From Anaerolineae bacterium (GTDB lineage: Bacteria > Chloroflexota > Anaerolineae > JACIWR01), in assembly GCA_024653325.1 (NCBI GenBank), contig JANLFX010000017.1:1-33653 (forward strand): DNA of 33,653 nt, given 5' to 3'. Under the pieces are notes generated by a model. It saw nothing but the letters and a program-made list of their open reading frames with translations, made no database searches and was not told the origin of the DNA. Of the stretch, positions 1 to 8,480 are shown piece by piece. The translations under genes were made by a program, and so were the position numbers. The stretch's first letter is position 1, and every line of letters starts with the position of its first letter.

Positions 1-13
1 ATTCGTTGACAGT
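1..13. repeat. Edge repeat shared with the right end of the window
   Basis: The first 13 bases are the exact reverse complement of bases 33501-33513, inside the 55-bp direct repeat at the right end. The rest of 14-65 contains no gene that I can support. Both window ends therefore carry the same repeat family in opposite orientation. Confidence 0.6.
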
Positions 14-65
14 ATGTTGCCCGACTAAAGTGTCAACCCATTCTGAACCATCCCTCCAAACCTTA

Positions 66-103
66 CAAAAACGGCGGGTATCCCTCATGGGGTCGCCCGC
101 CGT
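66..103 (-). terminator. Intrinsic terminator downstream of tRNA-Glu
   Basis: On the minus strand, just past the tRNA 3' end, an 8-bp GC-rich stem (71-78 with 96-103) is followed by five T residues (complement of 66-70). The position and the T tract fit a Rho-independent terminator for the tRNA transcript. Confidence 0.75.
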
Positions 104-113
104 CATCTTTTAA

Positions 114-186
114 TGCCCCCAAGGGAATTCGAATCCCTGTCGCCGCCTTGAAAGGGCGGTGTCCTAGGCCTCTAGACGATGGGGGC
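114..186 (-). tRNA. tRNA-Glu (anticodon TTC)
   Basis: The minus strand folds into a tRNA of 73 nt. The 7-bp acceptor stem pairs 186-180 with 121-115, and the discriminator base is A at 114. The anticodon loop reads CTTTCAA, giving TTC. The T arm carries GGTTCGAAT, and the sequence closely resembles bacterial tRNA-Glu in the D and anticodon arms. CCA is not encoded. The tRNA is followed by a terminator and appears to be a single-gene transcript. Confidence 0.95.
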
Positions 187-260
187 TATCTCTCAGGCTG
201 GTGCTTATTGTACCACAACCTGGCGCAAAAGGTCAAATCGGATCGGCTGCCCCCACCCCA

Positions 261-824
261 TCACCGCCAGACCACCGGATCACGATCCGGCGGACGAGAC
301 GAGAATCCATACGAGTGAATCAAAGTGCCGTCAACCAGGTCTACAATGTTAGTGAGCTTTCTGGCACGCTGGAACAGCATCACTCCACGCAATTCGCCGA
401 ACGGCAGGCCCTTCACTTCATCAAAACCGGCACCGCGATACAGCGTGATGCTCGTGCTCCCCTGGGAAATCTCGTACACCGGGCCCGAATCTCCGGACAT
501 TGGGGTGGTCATGACAGACCCCAACGCCGCACGGTAAACGGCAGGTCCCAACGGATTTCGCCCCTCCTCTTCGTAGCCCTCCGTCCCCGCTCCACACCAG
601 TCAAAGGTCAGTTTCAGGGGAGCGCCGTCCTCATCCACGCCCTCCCCGAAGAGATAGCAGACGCCCTCCGAGCCCGTGATGGACGTCTCGGCGGTGACGC
701 ATCCCAGGGGCATCAGGTAGTAGTCGGGCCGACCGTCCAGCAGCAGGCTGCGCGGCGAGCGATAGGCCCAGCCCACCAGGTAGTCGGGCGTGGCGCGCAC
801 GGCGGAGCCGGTCAGGCCGTCCAC
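261..824 (-). CDS. Hypothetical protein, probably the C-terminal half of an interrupted gene
   Basis: This is a 187-residue frame beginning at GTG with no family I recognise and no clear membrane segment. It is rich in Gly, Asp and aromatic residues. It lies in exactly the same frame as the membrane protein at 927-1520, separated only by one TGA (927-929) and about 34 sense codons that look coding (for example TPEDEALIADLESQF). A GGAG lies at a suitable distance before the GTG, so independent translation is possible. The continuous frame nevertheless suggests one roughly 420-residue ancestral protein split by a nonsense codon. Confidence 0.45.
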   Translation of the reverse strand: MDGLTGSAVRATPDYLVGWAYRSPRSLLLDGRPDYYLMPLGCVTAETSITGSEGVCYLFGEGVDEDGAPLKLTFDWCGAGTEGYEEEGRNPLGPAVYRAALGSVMTTPMSGDSGPVYEISQGSTSITLYRGAGFDEVKGLPFGELRGVMLFQRARKLTNIVDLVDGTLIHSYGFSSRPPDRDPVVWR

Positions 825-926
825 GAACTGGCTCTCCAGATCGGCGATCAGGGCCTCATCCTCCGGTGTGCGCTTGTCCCAGCGGATCAGCCGGACGTGG
901 CAGAAGGCCGGCTGGGGGCGGCGGTG

Positions 927-1520
927 TCAGGGGAACTTCTGGTAGAGGCGGAAGCGCTCGTTGTTCTCACGGTTGCGCCAGAGACACTCCAGCAGGGCGC
1001 GGAAGAAGCGGACGGCTTTGGGGTCTTCAGCGGAAAGTTCAAAGCCCCACGTCCTTTCTTCGGGCAGAGGGGCCAGTTCATCCACAAACCAGGGTTCAGG
1101 GAAGGGGCGAAGGACATCCTCCCGGCGCGCGCCCGGTAGGTGGATTTGCTCCCCGCCGGGGTAGAGCGTGATGGTCGCATTGGCCCACCCCAGGCCGCTG
1201 GAGCCGGCCGCGATGGCGACCTTATACGGCCGGGCAAAGTCCATCTCCCGCCAGCGGAGACGGTCCCCCTCCAGGACCAGTTCCCCCCGTCCCAGTTCGG
1301 CCAGGCGCAGGAGGAGCCCGTAGGTCAGCACGGCCGCAGCCAGGCCGGGGATGAAACCAACCAGGCAGAGGAGCATCCCCAGCCAGTCAGGTATATTCCA
1401 GCCCAGGAGAGCCGGGAACAACAGCGCGAGTTCCGCCCACACCCCCAGGCAGATCAGAATGGGCAGAAGAATGGTGTACCAGCCACTTTTATAAGGAACC
1501 TGGAGCCTTACCTCTTGCAT
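927..1520 (-). CDS. Membrane protein with two N-terminal TM helices and a PH-like soluble part
   Basis: The frame encodes 197 residues from the ATG at 1520; a GTG at 1583 would add 21 residues but has no ribosome site. Two hydrophobic helices (about residues 15-36 and 42-70) are followed by a soluble beta-rich region with alternating short strands, then an amphipathic C-terminal helix around FFRALLECLWR. This arrangement resembles small bacterial PH-like membrane proteins, but I cannot name a family. It ends at TGA 927-929 and the same frame stays open to 261. It lies 96 bp downstream of the GcvH-like gene and may be the last gene of that transcript. Its function is unknown. Confidence 0.5.
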   Translation of the reverse strand: MQEVRLQVPYKSGWYTILLPILICLGVWAELALLFPALLGWNIPDWLGMLLCLVGFIPGLAAAVLTYGLLLRLAELGRGELVLEGDRLRWREMDFARPYKVAIAAGSSGLGWANATITLYPGGEQIHLPGARREDVLRPFPEPWFVDELAPLPEERTWGFELSAEDPKAVRFFRALLECLWRNRENNERFRLYQKFP

Positions 1521-1616
1521 CTCTGTCCCACTGCGGAGGATTCCGCCCTCAGCGACACGGCTTCCGCTGAAGGCCAACAACACTTAGATGCAATCCTTGG
1601 CGAAATACGCGGCGAG

Positions 1617-2060
1617 TTAGCTTTTCAACAATCCTCGTTGGCGCCAGTCGGCGATGGACTTTTCCAGCCAGGCCTGGACAGCATCGCCATGAATCAGATC
1701 GGCCAGATCGCCCGCCAGGTTCTCCGGCTCCATGAGGATTAACCAGCCCTCCCCGTATGGATCCGAGTTCAACAGACCCGGCTGGCTCATTACCTCCTCG
1801 TTGATTTCGACCACCTTCCCGGAGATGGGCGCTTTGAGCGGGCCGACATACTTGCCCGCTTCCATAGTTCCAAATGGCTTTCCTTTGACGATAGGACGGC
1901 CGGCCGGTTTGAGCCGGACGGCGCTGACCTTGCCGGCGGAGTGTTGAGCCTGGTCGTCAAGCCCAATCCGCGCCTGAGTACCCTCCACACGTACCCACAG
2001 ATGATCCTCAGGTTGATAATAGAGCTCATCCGGCAAATAGATGTCCTCAACTTGAGCCAT
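1617..2060 (-). CDS. GcvH-like lipoyl carrier protein
   Basis: This 147-residue protein resembles glycine cleavage H protein, with the lipoyl hairpin at residues 62-88. The segment MEAGK places the lipoyl lysine at K70, followed by the conserved APISGKVVEIN strand. It has the usual C-terminal helix (AWLEKSIADW). H proteins carry a lipoyl arm between partner enzymes. Here gcvP and gcvT are absent, and the gene instead follows an HdrD/GlcF-like iron-sulfur protein by 13 bp, in a cluster with LipBA, LplA and Lpd. A role as a dedicated carrier for the neighbouring oxidoreductases, like the lipoate-binding proteins of sulfur-oxidising Hdr-like systems, is inference. The ATG follows GGAGG at good spacing. 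Confidence 0.8.
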   Translation of the reverse strand: MAQVEDIYLPDELYYQPEDHLWVRVEGTQARIGLDDQAQHSAGKVSAVRLKPAGRPIVKGKPFGTMEAGKYVGPLKAPISGKVVEINEEVMSQPGLLNSDPYGEGWLILMEPENLAGDLADLIHGDAVQAWLEKSIADWRQRGLLKS

Positions 2061-2073
2061 GCTACCCTCCAGT

Positions 2074-3225
2074 TTAGATGTCCAGAGCTTCCGCCAGTAG
2101 TTCCACCAGATCTTTTACTTCGACGCCGGGAACAGCTTGTTCCGTGCCGCGCGCGAGCGTCCGCACGCACTGCGGACACGCGGTCGCAATCACCTGGGCC
2201 CCGGTGGCCGCCAGTTTGCTCGCCGTGCGTTGGGCCACGCGTTGGGCCAGCGCCGGGTCTACCATCTCCAAATCGCCGCCGCCACCGCAACACAAACCGC
2301 GCTCACGCCGTTCGTGCACCTCGACAAATTGCAGACCGGGGATAGCCGCCAGCACCTGGCGCGGCGCATCGTACACGCCGCCATTGCGCGCCAGGTCGCA
2401 CGGGTCGTGATATGTGACTACACGGTTCACGTCTTTGAGCGGCAACGGGCGGGCAGCCATCAACTCGGCCAGCAACTCGGTGGCGTGGAGCAGGCGGATG
2501 CCAGGCAAGTGGCGAGCATACTCTTCCAGCCACATCATCCGGCAGGCCGGGCAAGTGAAGACGACGGTCCTGGCCCCGGTCATGCGGACACGCTCCAGGT
2601 TATGCTCGATGAGTGTCTGCGCCTGGTCGTGCATACCGGCAGCCAGCAACGGGAAGCCGCAGCACACTTCACCTTCACCCAGGATTGTAAAACTCACCTG
2701 GGCAGCGTCGAGCACACGGACGAACGACTCGGCGATGCGCTGGGCGCGCGGTGAAAAGGACGATGAGCAACCGACAAAGTAAACTACCTCGGCCTGGTCC
2801 CGCTGGTACAAATCGGCCGGGGCGTCGTCCATGTACTCAACCCAGCCAGCTCGCTCGTCGTTCTGGTAGCCATACACGTTGCCGGTCCTGGCGACGTTAT
2901 CGCGCGCCGTCGCCAATCCCTGGGGTGACAGCTCGCGCGAGACGGTTTGGGCGCGCGCTTCCAGCCAGAACTGGCGCAAATCAATGCGCGTGGAGCAGAC
3001 CTGGGCGCAGTGTCCACACAGCGTACACTGGTAAAGCCGCGTCATCTGCCCGGCAGAAAGTGGCGTTCCTGCCAGCAACAGCCGGATGAGCTGAATGCGG
3101 CCGCGCGGCGAGCACGATTCCCAGCCTACTTCTACATACGTGGGACACACGGTCCGGCAATAGCCGCAGTAGGCGCAGATGAGCGATTCGTCCATCAGCC
3201 CTTTGAAGAATGTTTGATCGCTCAT
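2074..3225 (-). CDS. HdrD/GlcF-like iron-sulfur oxidoreductase subunit (two CCG domains)
   Basis: The protein has 383 residues. Two ferredoxin-type [4Fe-4S] motifs are at C17/C20/C23/C27 and C67/C70/C73/C77. Two CCG domains follow: C153, C188-C189, C225/C228, and C276, C312-C313, C350/C353. Both CCG motifs are complete, as in HdrD and GlcF. Known relatives are the GlcF subunit of glycolate oxidase and the HdrD/HdrB subunits that reduce disulfides at a noncubane cluster. The start overlaps the FAD oxidase stop by 4 bp (ATGA), so the two are translationally coupled, and a GcvH-like lipoyl protein follows. Passing electrons between the flavoprotein and a lipoyl disulfide is a reasonable inference; a plain 2-hydroxyacid dehydrogenase subunit is the conservative reading. 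Confidence 0.9.
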   Translation of the reverse strand: MSDQTFFKGLMDESLICAYCGYCRTVCPTYVEVGWESCSPRGRIQLIRLLLAGTPLSAGQMTRLYQCTLCGHCAQVCSTRIDLRQFWLEARAQTVSRELSPQGLATARDNVARTGNVYGYQNDERAGWVEYMDDAPADLYQRDQAEVVYFVGCSSSFSPRAQRIAESFVRVLDAAQVSFTILGEGEVCCGFPLLAAGMHDQAQTLIEHNLERVRMTGARTVVFTCPACRMMWLEEYARHLPGIRLLHATELLAELMAARPLPLKDVNRVVTYHDPCDLARNGGVYDAPRQVLAAIPGLQFVEVHERRERGLCCGGGGDLEMVDPALAQRVAQRTASKLAATGAQVIATACPQCVRTLARGTEQAVPGVEVKDLVELLAEALDI

Positions 3226-4673
3226 GGCCGTTCCCTTCCCAGCATAACGTGCCCCGCGCCAAGCACCGCAGCGCCCAGGCTAAACGTAACCGGCCACAAT
3301 GGGAACGACGCCCGGTATAGCTTGCCCGGATTCATAATGCCTGTTGGATCGAGTCGCGCCTTGCGCTTCTTGAGTTCGTCCAGTTGAGCCGGACTGAACA
3401 ACCGGGGCAGGTAAGCCGAGTTCCACAACCCGACGCCGTAAGGCCGCCCGCCGCAGCGCGCGCTCAAATCGTGCAGCCACTTGGTGAATCCAATTGCCGC
3501 CAAGTACTTGACCGTATGGCGTTCATCGGTCGGATAAAGAGACATGACCAGAGCCATATCCGGCGCCACGGCCAGGCCATAAGTGCCGATCAACAGGTGG
3601 CTGCGCCCGGCCAATGCTTTGACTGCCTGGAGATAATGACCCAACTTGTCCAACGGCAGCCACAATTCGGCGGCCAGCAATGAGGGGCCGGCGCGTTTAG
3701 TGCGCAAATGATACAGCCGCAGGTTCCATTCCTCCAGCGCCAGGTCAGACGGCAGCTCTTGCCCTGGCAATCGAGTCAGCACATCTTTGCCGCGGTTGAC
3801 TTCAGATGTTTCGCCCTGGAAGCTCGCCAGGAGCAAGCCTTTCTCACTGATAGGGAAATGGGATGGCGGCAAGTCAAGCGGGATATGGAATCCGCCGCGC
3901 GCCAGCAGGCGCAGATAGCCGCTGTCGGCGAAAAAGATGGTGAACGGGCGAGGTTCAGCGCGAGATAGCCAGGCGACGCTCTGGCCGAGCGCATTTAAAT
4001 CATCAAAGGCAAACAGGTGATGGGACTCGGCGGCCGGGCGTGGGCGGACGGTCAGTTCGACCCCGGTGATCACGCCCAGGGTGCCTTCGGCGGCGACGAA
4101 CCAGTCGAGTGGGGGGTCGCTTTCGCGGGTGACGGTGCGCAGTTCGCCATCCGGCAGGGCCACCTGCAGGCTGACCAGTTGCTCGCCCACGCCGCCATAC
4201 TTGAGACTGCCCAGGCCGTGGCCCTGCATGCTCACCCAGCCGCCGATGGTCGCCGAGACCGCGCTTGAGGGATAAGACTTGACGGCGAAGCCCTTTTGTT
4301 GCAGGGCATCGTCTAACTCGAACCAGGTAGTAGCAGGTAACGTCCGAACGGTTTGCCGCGCGGCATCCAACTCGATTCCGCCACGCAGGTCGTTCACATC
4401 GAGCACCCATCCTCCACGCACCGGCACGGTGTTATAGTAACTCGTGCTGGCCGCGGCGCGAGGGGTGACCGGGACGCGCTGACGCGCGGCCTGACGCACC
4501 ACCTCAGCCACCTGTTCCGCGTTGCCAGGCCGGATGACGGCATCGGGCAGGGTGCGAAAAAACGGCTTGACCAAGATGGCCGGGACGGGCGCCAGGTCGC
4601 GCGAGTACAGCTTACGTTCGATGGGGTCATCGGTGATACGATTAACTGGAATGTCTGGGAATGTTGCTGGCAC
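3222..4673 (-). CDS. GlcD-like FAD-linked oxidase
   Basis: The protein has 483 residues from a GTG start preceded by AGAGGAA. The N-terminal half is a VAO/PCMH-type FAD-binding domain (about residues 45-230), with the TPRAAAS loop and a GGWV segment typical of FAD_binding_4 proteins. The C-terminal half matches the FAD-oxidase C domain of GlcD-type enzymes, ending with DPTGIMNPGKLY, the usual tail motif of this family. Relatives oxidise 2-hydroxyacids such as glycolate or lactate. The substrate cannot be read from sequence. The gene sits between an SDR (11 bp upstream) and the CCG protein (4-bp overlap). A short hydrophobic C-terminal tail after the conserved motif may anchor it to the membrane. 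Confidence 0.88.
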   Translation of the reverse strand: MPATFPDIPVNRITDDPIERKLYSRDLAPVPAILVKPFFRTLPDAVIRPGNAEQVAEVVRQAARQRVPVTPRAAASTSYYNTVPVRGGWVLDVNDLRGGIELDAARQTVRTLPATTWFELDDALQQKGFAVKSYPSSAVSATIGGWVSMQGHGLGSLKYGGVGEQLVSLQVALPDGELRTVTRESDPPLDWFVAAEGTLGVITGVELTVRPRPAAESHHLFAFDDLNALGQSVAWLSRAEPRPFTIFFADSGYLRLLARGGFHIPLDLPPSHFPISEKGLLLASFQGETSEVNRGKDVLTRLPGQELPSDLALEEWNLRLYHLRTKRAGPSLLAAELWLPLDKLGHYLQAVKALAGRSHLLIGTYGLAVAPDMALVMSLYPTDERHTVKYLAAIGFTKWLHDLSARCGGRPYGVGLWNSAYLPRLFSPAQLDELKKRKARLDPTGIMNPGKLYRASFPLWPVTFSLGAAVLGAGHVMLGRERP

Positions 4674-4683
4674 GTTTATTCCT

Positions 4684-5478
4684 CTAAATTAAGGCTTTCA
4701 CCATCCCTCCGTCTACATTGATCGCCTGCCCGGTGATGAACTTGGCTTTCTCCGAGGCCAGGAAGGCTACCATGTAGGCGATGTCTTCTGGATCGCCGTG
4801 ATGTCCCAGGGGGATATTCTGCTTGGCGAACCAGTCAATAGCTTCTGGCCCTGACATGCCGATGAGCTGGCCCAGTTGCTCGCCCAGTTGTCCAGGCCCC
4901 TCCCACAATGGTGTGTGGATAGGCCCAGGACAAACAGCGTTCACCAGGATGTTATCTTTCGCCAAATAATTGGCCAGGTCCTTGGTAAACATGATCACGG
5001 CTGCTTTGATAGAGTCATAGTCCACCAGGCCACCGGGTTGCTTCCCGAAGATCGAGGAGATATTGATGATCCGCCCCCAGCCCTGCTTCCGCATATAAGG
5101 GACGACTTCCTTGGAGCACCGGATGAGGCCGAAGAACATCAAGTCCATGTTGTAACGGAACTCTTCTTCGGGCAATTGCATCAGGTCGCTCAACCGGCCC
5201 GTACCGGCATTGTTCACCAGGATGTCAACCCGCCCGAACTTTCTGACGGTCTCGTCCACCATGTTTTTGATGTCTTCATGTTTGGTGACATCGGCCTGGA
5301 CGGCGAGGACCCGCCCCCCGCCTTTGATCTCCTTGGCCGCCTTCTCCAGGGCCTCCTTACCCCGCGCGCAGATGGCCACATCGCAGCCTTCTTCGGCCAG
5401 TACCTGGGCACAGGCTTTACCAATGCCCCGGCTGGCCCCGGTGACCAGCGCTACCTTTCCTTTCAATCCCAGGTCCAT
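4684..5478 (-). CDS. Short-chain dehydrogenase/reductase (SDR)
   Basis: This is a classical SDR of 264 residues. The nucleotide site TGASRGIG is at 13-20, NNAG at 89-92, the catalytic serine at 141-142, and YxxxK at Y154/K158. The tail FITGQAINVDGG is typical. R38 after the second strand hints at possible NADPH use, but this is uncertain. It lies 3 bp after the LipB-LipA stop, with its GGAGG inside the end of that gene, so it is coupled to lipoate synthesis. Given the acetoin-dehydrogenase-like genes upstream and the hydroxyacid-oxidase-like genes downstream, it may interconvert a ketone and an alcohol in the same route. The substrate is unknown. Confidence 0.88.
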   Translation of the reverse strand: MDLGLKGKVALVTGASRGIGKACAQVLAEEGCDVAICARGKEALEKAAKEIKGGGRVLAVQADVTKHEDIKNMVDETVRKFGRVDILVNNAGTGRLSDLMQLPEEEFRYNMDLMFFGLIRCSKEVVPYMRKQGWGRIINISSIFGKQPGGLVDYDSIKAAVIMFTKDLANYLAKDNILVNAVCPGPIHTPLWEGPGQLGEQLGQLIGMSGPEAIDWFAKQNIPLGHHGDPEDIAYMVAFLASEKAKFITGQAINVDGGMVKALI

Positions 5479-5481
5479 CGC

Positions 5482-7056
5482 TTATACCTCCTTTGTATAA
5501 ACTACTTGAGGAGCTGCCAACAGCCCCAAACTGACCATACCGGGCATCACCTTCTCTGCCCATACTTCTTCCGCATGATACGAGCTGCGCACGAGGGGAG
5601 CGGCCAAAACTTGACGAAAGCCCAGAGACTGGCCTACCTCACGATACCAGGCAAAGACGACGGGATGAACGTAATCGGCTACCGCCAGTTGGCGGCCCGT
5701 TGGCTGAAGATATTGGCCGATAGTCAAAATGTCACAGCCGGCGCGGCGCAGGTCGCGCATCGTCTCGATTACTTCGCCACAGGTCTCACCCAGACCGACC
5801 ATCAACCCGGACTTGGTGGTCAGCCCGTGCTGGCTGGCCCAGGCCAACACGGCCAGCGAGCGGCGATAAGTGGCCCTGGCACGCACTCTGGCCGATAGTC
5901 GCTCGACAGTTTCGACGTTATGATTAAACACATCAGGCCGGGCAGCGATCACCGTGGACAGCGCCGAAAGCGATCCACCGAAATCGGGCACGAGCACTTC
6001 AACTGTCGCCCTGGGCAGGCGCCTGCGAATCGCCTGAATGGTCAAAGCGAACTGACCGGCGCCACCATCGGGCAGGTCATCGCGCGTGACCGAGGTGAGG
6101 ACCACGTGATTCAAGCCAAGCCGGGCAGCGGCCTCGGCCACGCGGAAAGGCTCTTGCGGATCGAGCGGCAGCGGGCGGCCGGGCGTCACATTGCAAAAGC
6201 GGCAGTGGCGCGTACACACATTGCCCAGCAGCATGAATGTAGCCGTGCCGCGCGCCCAACACTCGCCGAGATTGGGACAGGCGGCCTCCTGGCAAACCGT
6301 GTGCAGGCCCAAATCGGCGATCAATCGCTCAACGCTGGCTGTTTGCTCCTGGGGCGCTGGGGCGACCAGCCACGGCCCTGGCGACTGGCGCGGCGCAACC
6401 TGGCGTCCGAACACACGGCTGAAAGCGGACACAAAGCTGCGTTCGACCGCCTCCATCTCTACCGGTCGGTTAAGGACGGCTTGCATGGAGGTAACGCCCC
6501 GGTCACTCAGACCGCAAGGCACGATGAGCTGAAAGTGTGCCAGGTCCGGGGCCACGTTGAGCGCCAACCCGTGCGTCGTCACTCGATCCTGCACGGCCAC
6601 GCCTATCGCCGCGATCTTGTCGCGCCCAACCCAGACGCCGGGGTGTCGCTCGACGCGCCCGGCAGCAATGCCCCACTCGGCCAGGAGTTCCAACACGACC
6701 TGCTCCAGCCGCCACAGATAGCCGTGCAAATCGTCGTCGGGGAGCTTGAGGATCGGATAAGCGACCAGTTGGCCGGGGCCGTGATACGTCATCCGCCCCC
6801 CGCGTTCGGTTTGCACCACCTCGATGCCAAGTCGTTGCAGATAATCGGGCGACACGCGCAGGTCTTCGGGTCCACCCGCGCAGCCCATCGTCAGCACCGG
6901 CGGATGCTCGACCAGGAGAAGCGCATCACCCATATCATCCCGGCGACGGGCTTCCGCCATAAGGTACATCAGGCGCAACGCATGACGGTAGGCGACTCGT
7001 CCCAGGCGAACGAGTTGAATTGGGGCTTGCGAAATCACGAGTGTCATCCGCAGCAT
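5482..7056 (-). CDS. lipB-lipA: LipB-LipA fusion: octanoyltransferase and lipoyl synthase
   Basis: This 524-residue protein joins both steps of de novo lipoate synthesis. Residues 1 to about 225 are LipB, with [12 protein letters not shown] at 85-96, K147 and the acyl-accepting cysteine C181 in PCGLSDRG. Residues from about 235 to the end are LipA, with auxiliary cluster cysteines C255/C260/C266, radical-SAM CTRHCRFC at 281-288 and the C-terminal RSSYHAEE motif supplying the conserved serine. LipB moves octanoate from ACP to lipoyl domains and LipA inserts two sulfurs. The joint has no stop and no frame change. The likely clients are the E2 and GcvH-like proteins of the same cluster. No clear ribosome site precedes the ATG, and ATG at 7047 is an alternative. 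Confidence 0.95.
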   Translation of the reverse strand: MLRMTLVISQAPIQLVRLGRVAYRHALRLMYLMAEARRRDDMGDALLLVEHPPVLTMGCAGGPEDLRVSPDYLQRLGIEVVQTERGGRMTYHGPGQLVAYPILKLPDDDLHGYLWRLEQVVLELLAEWGIAAGRVERHPGVWVGRDKIAAIGVAVQDRVTTHGLALNVAPDLAHFQLIVPCGLSDRGVTSMQAVLNRPVEMEAVERSFVSAFSRVFGRQVAPRQSPGPWLVAPAPQEQTASVERLIADLGLHTVCQEAACPNLGECWARGTATFMLLGNVCTRHCRFCNVTPGRPLPLDPQEPFRVAEAAARLGLNHVVLTSVTRDDLPDGGAGQFALTIQAIRRRLPRATVEVLVPDFGGSLSALSTVIAARPDVFNHNVETVERLSARVRARATYRRSLAVLAWASQHGLTTKSGLMVGLGETCGEVIETMRDLRRAGCDILTIGQYLQPTGRQLAVADYVHPVVFAWYREVGQSLGFRQVLAAPLVRSSYHAEEVWAEKVMPGMVSLGLLAAPQVVYTKEV

Positions 7057-7092
7057 GTAAAACTAAAAGCGTGAAACGTGTTGCGTGTTACG

Positions 7093-8460
7093 TCAGAACT
7101 TGGGCACGTAAAGCGCTTGGCCAAAGATCGCCCGCCCAGCTTCCACCATGCTCTCGCTCAACGTCGGGTGAATCCGGATGGCCCAGGCAAAATCCTCGGC
7201 CAGGGCTTCGAGCTGGATGCCCAGCGTCGCTTCGGCAATCAACTCGGTGGCGCGGTGGCCGACGATGTGCACGCCCAAAACCTTGCCCAGCTTGCGCTCG
7301 GCGACGAGCTTGACGCCGCCCTCGACCTCGCCCAGACCCATCGCTCGCGAGTTAGAGTTGTAAGCGATGTTGGCGACCTCAACATCATAGCCCTGGTCTG
7401 TCGCTTCGTCTTCGGTCAGGCCGACGGCGGCGACTTCGGGAATCGAGAAGGCATAGCGCGGCACCGCGCGCTGATCCAGGCGGCGGTGGCGGCCCATCGC
7501 GTTCTCAGCAGCGATCAGTCCTCCAACGGTTGCCAGCGATGAGTACATCCGCCCGCCCGTCAGATCGCCCACGGCATAGACGCCAGGCAGGCTGGTTTGC
7601 ATCCGCTCATCCACGACGACCGCGCCATTGTTCAGCCTGACACCCACCTGCTCTAACCCCAGCTCATCGCTCGCCGGGACGCGGCCCGCCCACAGCAATT
7701 TGTCCACTGTAACGCTGGTCTCACCTTTCGAACCGGTCAGGACGACGTTCAGGCCGCCGTTGGCGCGCGTTGCCGACTGGACATGGACATTGGTCAGCAC
7801 CTGTATGCCCTGAGCTTGCAAGATGCCCTGGAGCCGTTGTCCGATTTCATAGTCTTCGTCAGGCAGCGGATAGGGGCCGTCTACGGCCAGCGTCACCTGG
7901 CTGCCCAGCGCAGCATACAGCGTGGCAAACTCGATGTCCGGCACACCTCCGCCCCAGATGAGCAGTCGGTCCGGCACTGAGTCGAGCCTGATCGCCTCGC
8001 TGGGTCGCAGGACATCCTGCACACCAGGCGGCAAGGGTGCCCAACGCGCCCCGGTCGCCAGGATGACAGCGCGGGTTGCCTGCAAGCGCCGTCCATCCAC
8101 CTCGACCGTCTTGGCATCCACTAGCCGGGCCTGGCCGGTCACGATTTCAATGCCAAAAGTCGGCAACAGGTTCGCTATTCCATCACGCAAATCCTGGACG
8201 ACGCGATTCTTGTGAGCGATCATTCCAGGCACATTGAGCGAGGCCGGCCCTACCTGGATACCCAAATCGGCTGCCTGTCTGATGCGCCAGCACAGCTCGA
8301 CGCTCGCCAGCAAGCTGGTCACGGGAATGCAGTTGTTATTGACACAATTACCGCCCAGGTCGGTGCGTTCGATCAGAGTCACTTGTGCGCCAAGCTGTGC
8401 GGCACGGGTCGCGGCGGCAGTGCCACCCGATCCCCCTCCGATAACGATGATGTCTGTCAT
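7093..8460 (-). CDS. lpdA: Dihydrolipoyl dehydrogenase-like flavoprotein (E3)
   Basis: The protein has 455 residues. It carries an FAD GGGSGG motif at 8-13, a redox pair C39/C44 in CVNNNC, an NAD-binding region with GGGVPDIE near 180, the second FAD motif in VYAVGDLTGG, and HPTLSE near 431-436 with the active-site His and Glu. E3 reoxidises dihydrolipoyl groups of E2 and H proteins with NAD+. The usual CxxxxCIPSK reads CIPVT here, so the family lysine near the flavin is replaced by Thr. It may therefore be a divergent E3 specialised for this cluster rather than the housekeeping enzyme. GGAGG precedes the ATG. It lies 36 bp upstream of lipBA. Confidence 0.85.
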   Translation of the reverse strand: MTDIIVIGGGSGGTAAATRAAQLGAQVTLIERTDLGGNCVNNNCIPVTSLLASVELCWRIRQAADLGIQVGPASLNVPGMIAHKNRVVQDLRDGIANLLPTFGIEIVTGQARLVDAKTVEVDGRRLQATRAVILATGARWAPLPPGVQDVLRPSEAIRLDSVPDRLLIWGGGVPDIEFATLYAALGSQVTLAVDGPYPLPDEDYEIGQRLQGILQAQGIQVLTNVHVQSATRANGGLNVVLTGSKGETSVTVDKLLWAGRVPASDELGLEQVGVRLNNGAVVVDERMQTSLPGVYAVGDLTGGRMYSSLATVGGLIAAENAMGRHRRLDQRAVPRYAFSIPEVAAVGLTEDEATDQGYDVEVANIAYNSNSRAMGLGEVEGGVKLVAERKLGKVLGVHIVGHRATELIAEATLGIQLEALAEDFAWAIRIHPTLSESMVEAGRAIFGQALYVPKF

Positions 8461-8480
8461 GAAAACCTCCCGAAAAGGAT

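Noticed and set aside
1617-2060. A true glycine cleavage system H protein
   Set aside because: The fold matches, but no gcvT, gcvP or serine hydroxymethyltransferase gene is near, and the neighbours are redox proteins. I call it GcvH-like only.
5920-7074. A plus-strand open frame of 384 codons
   Set aside because: It is antisense to the LipB-LipA fusion, whose catalytic motifs are complete.
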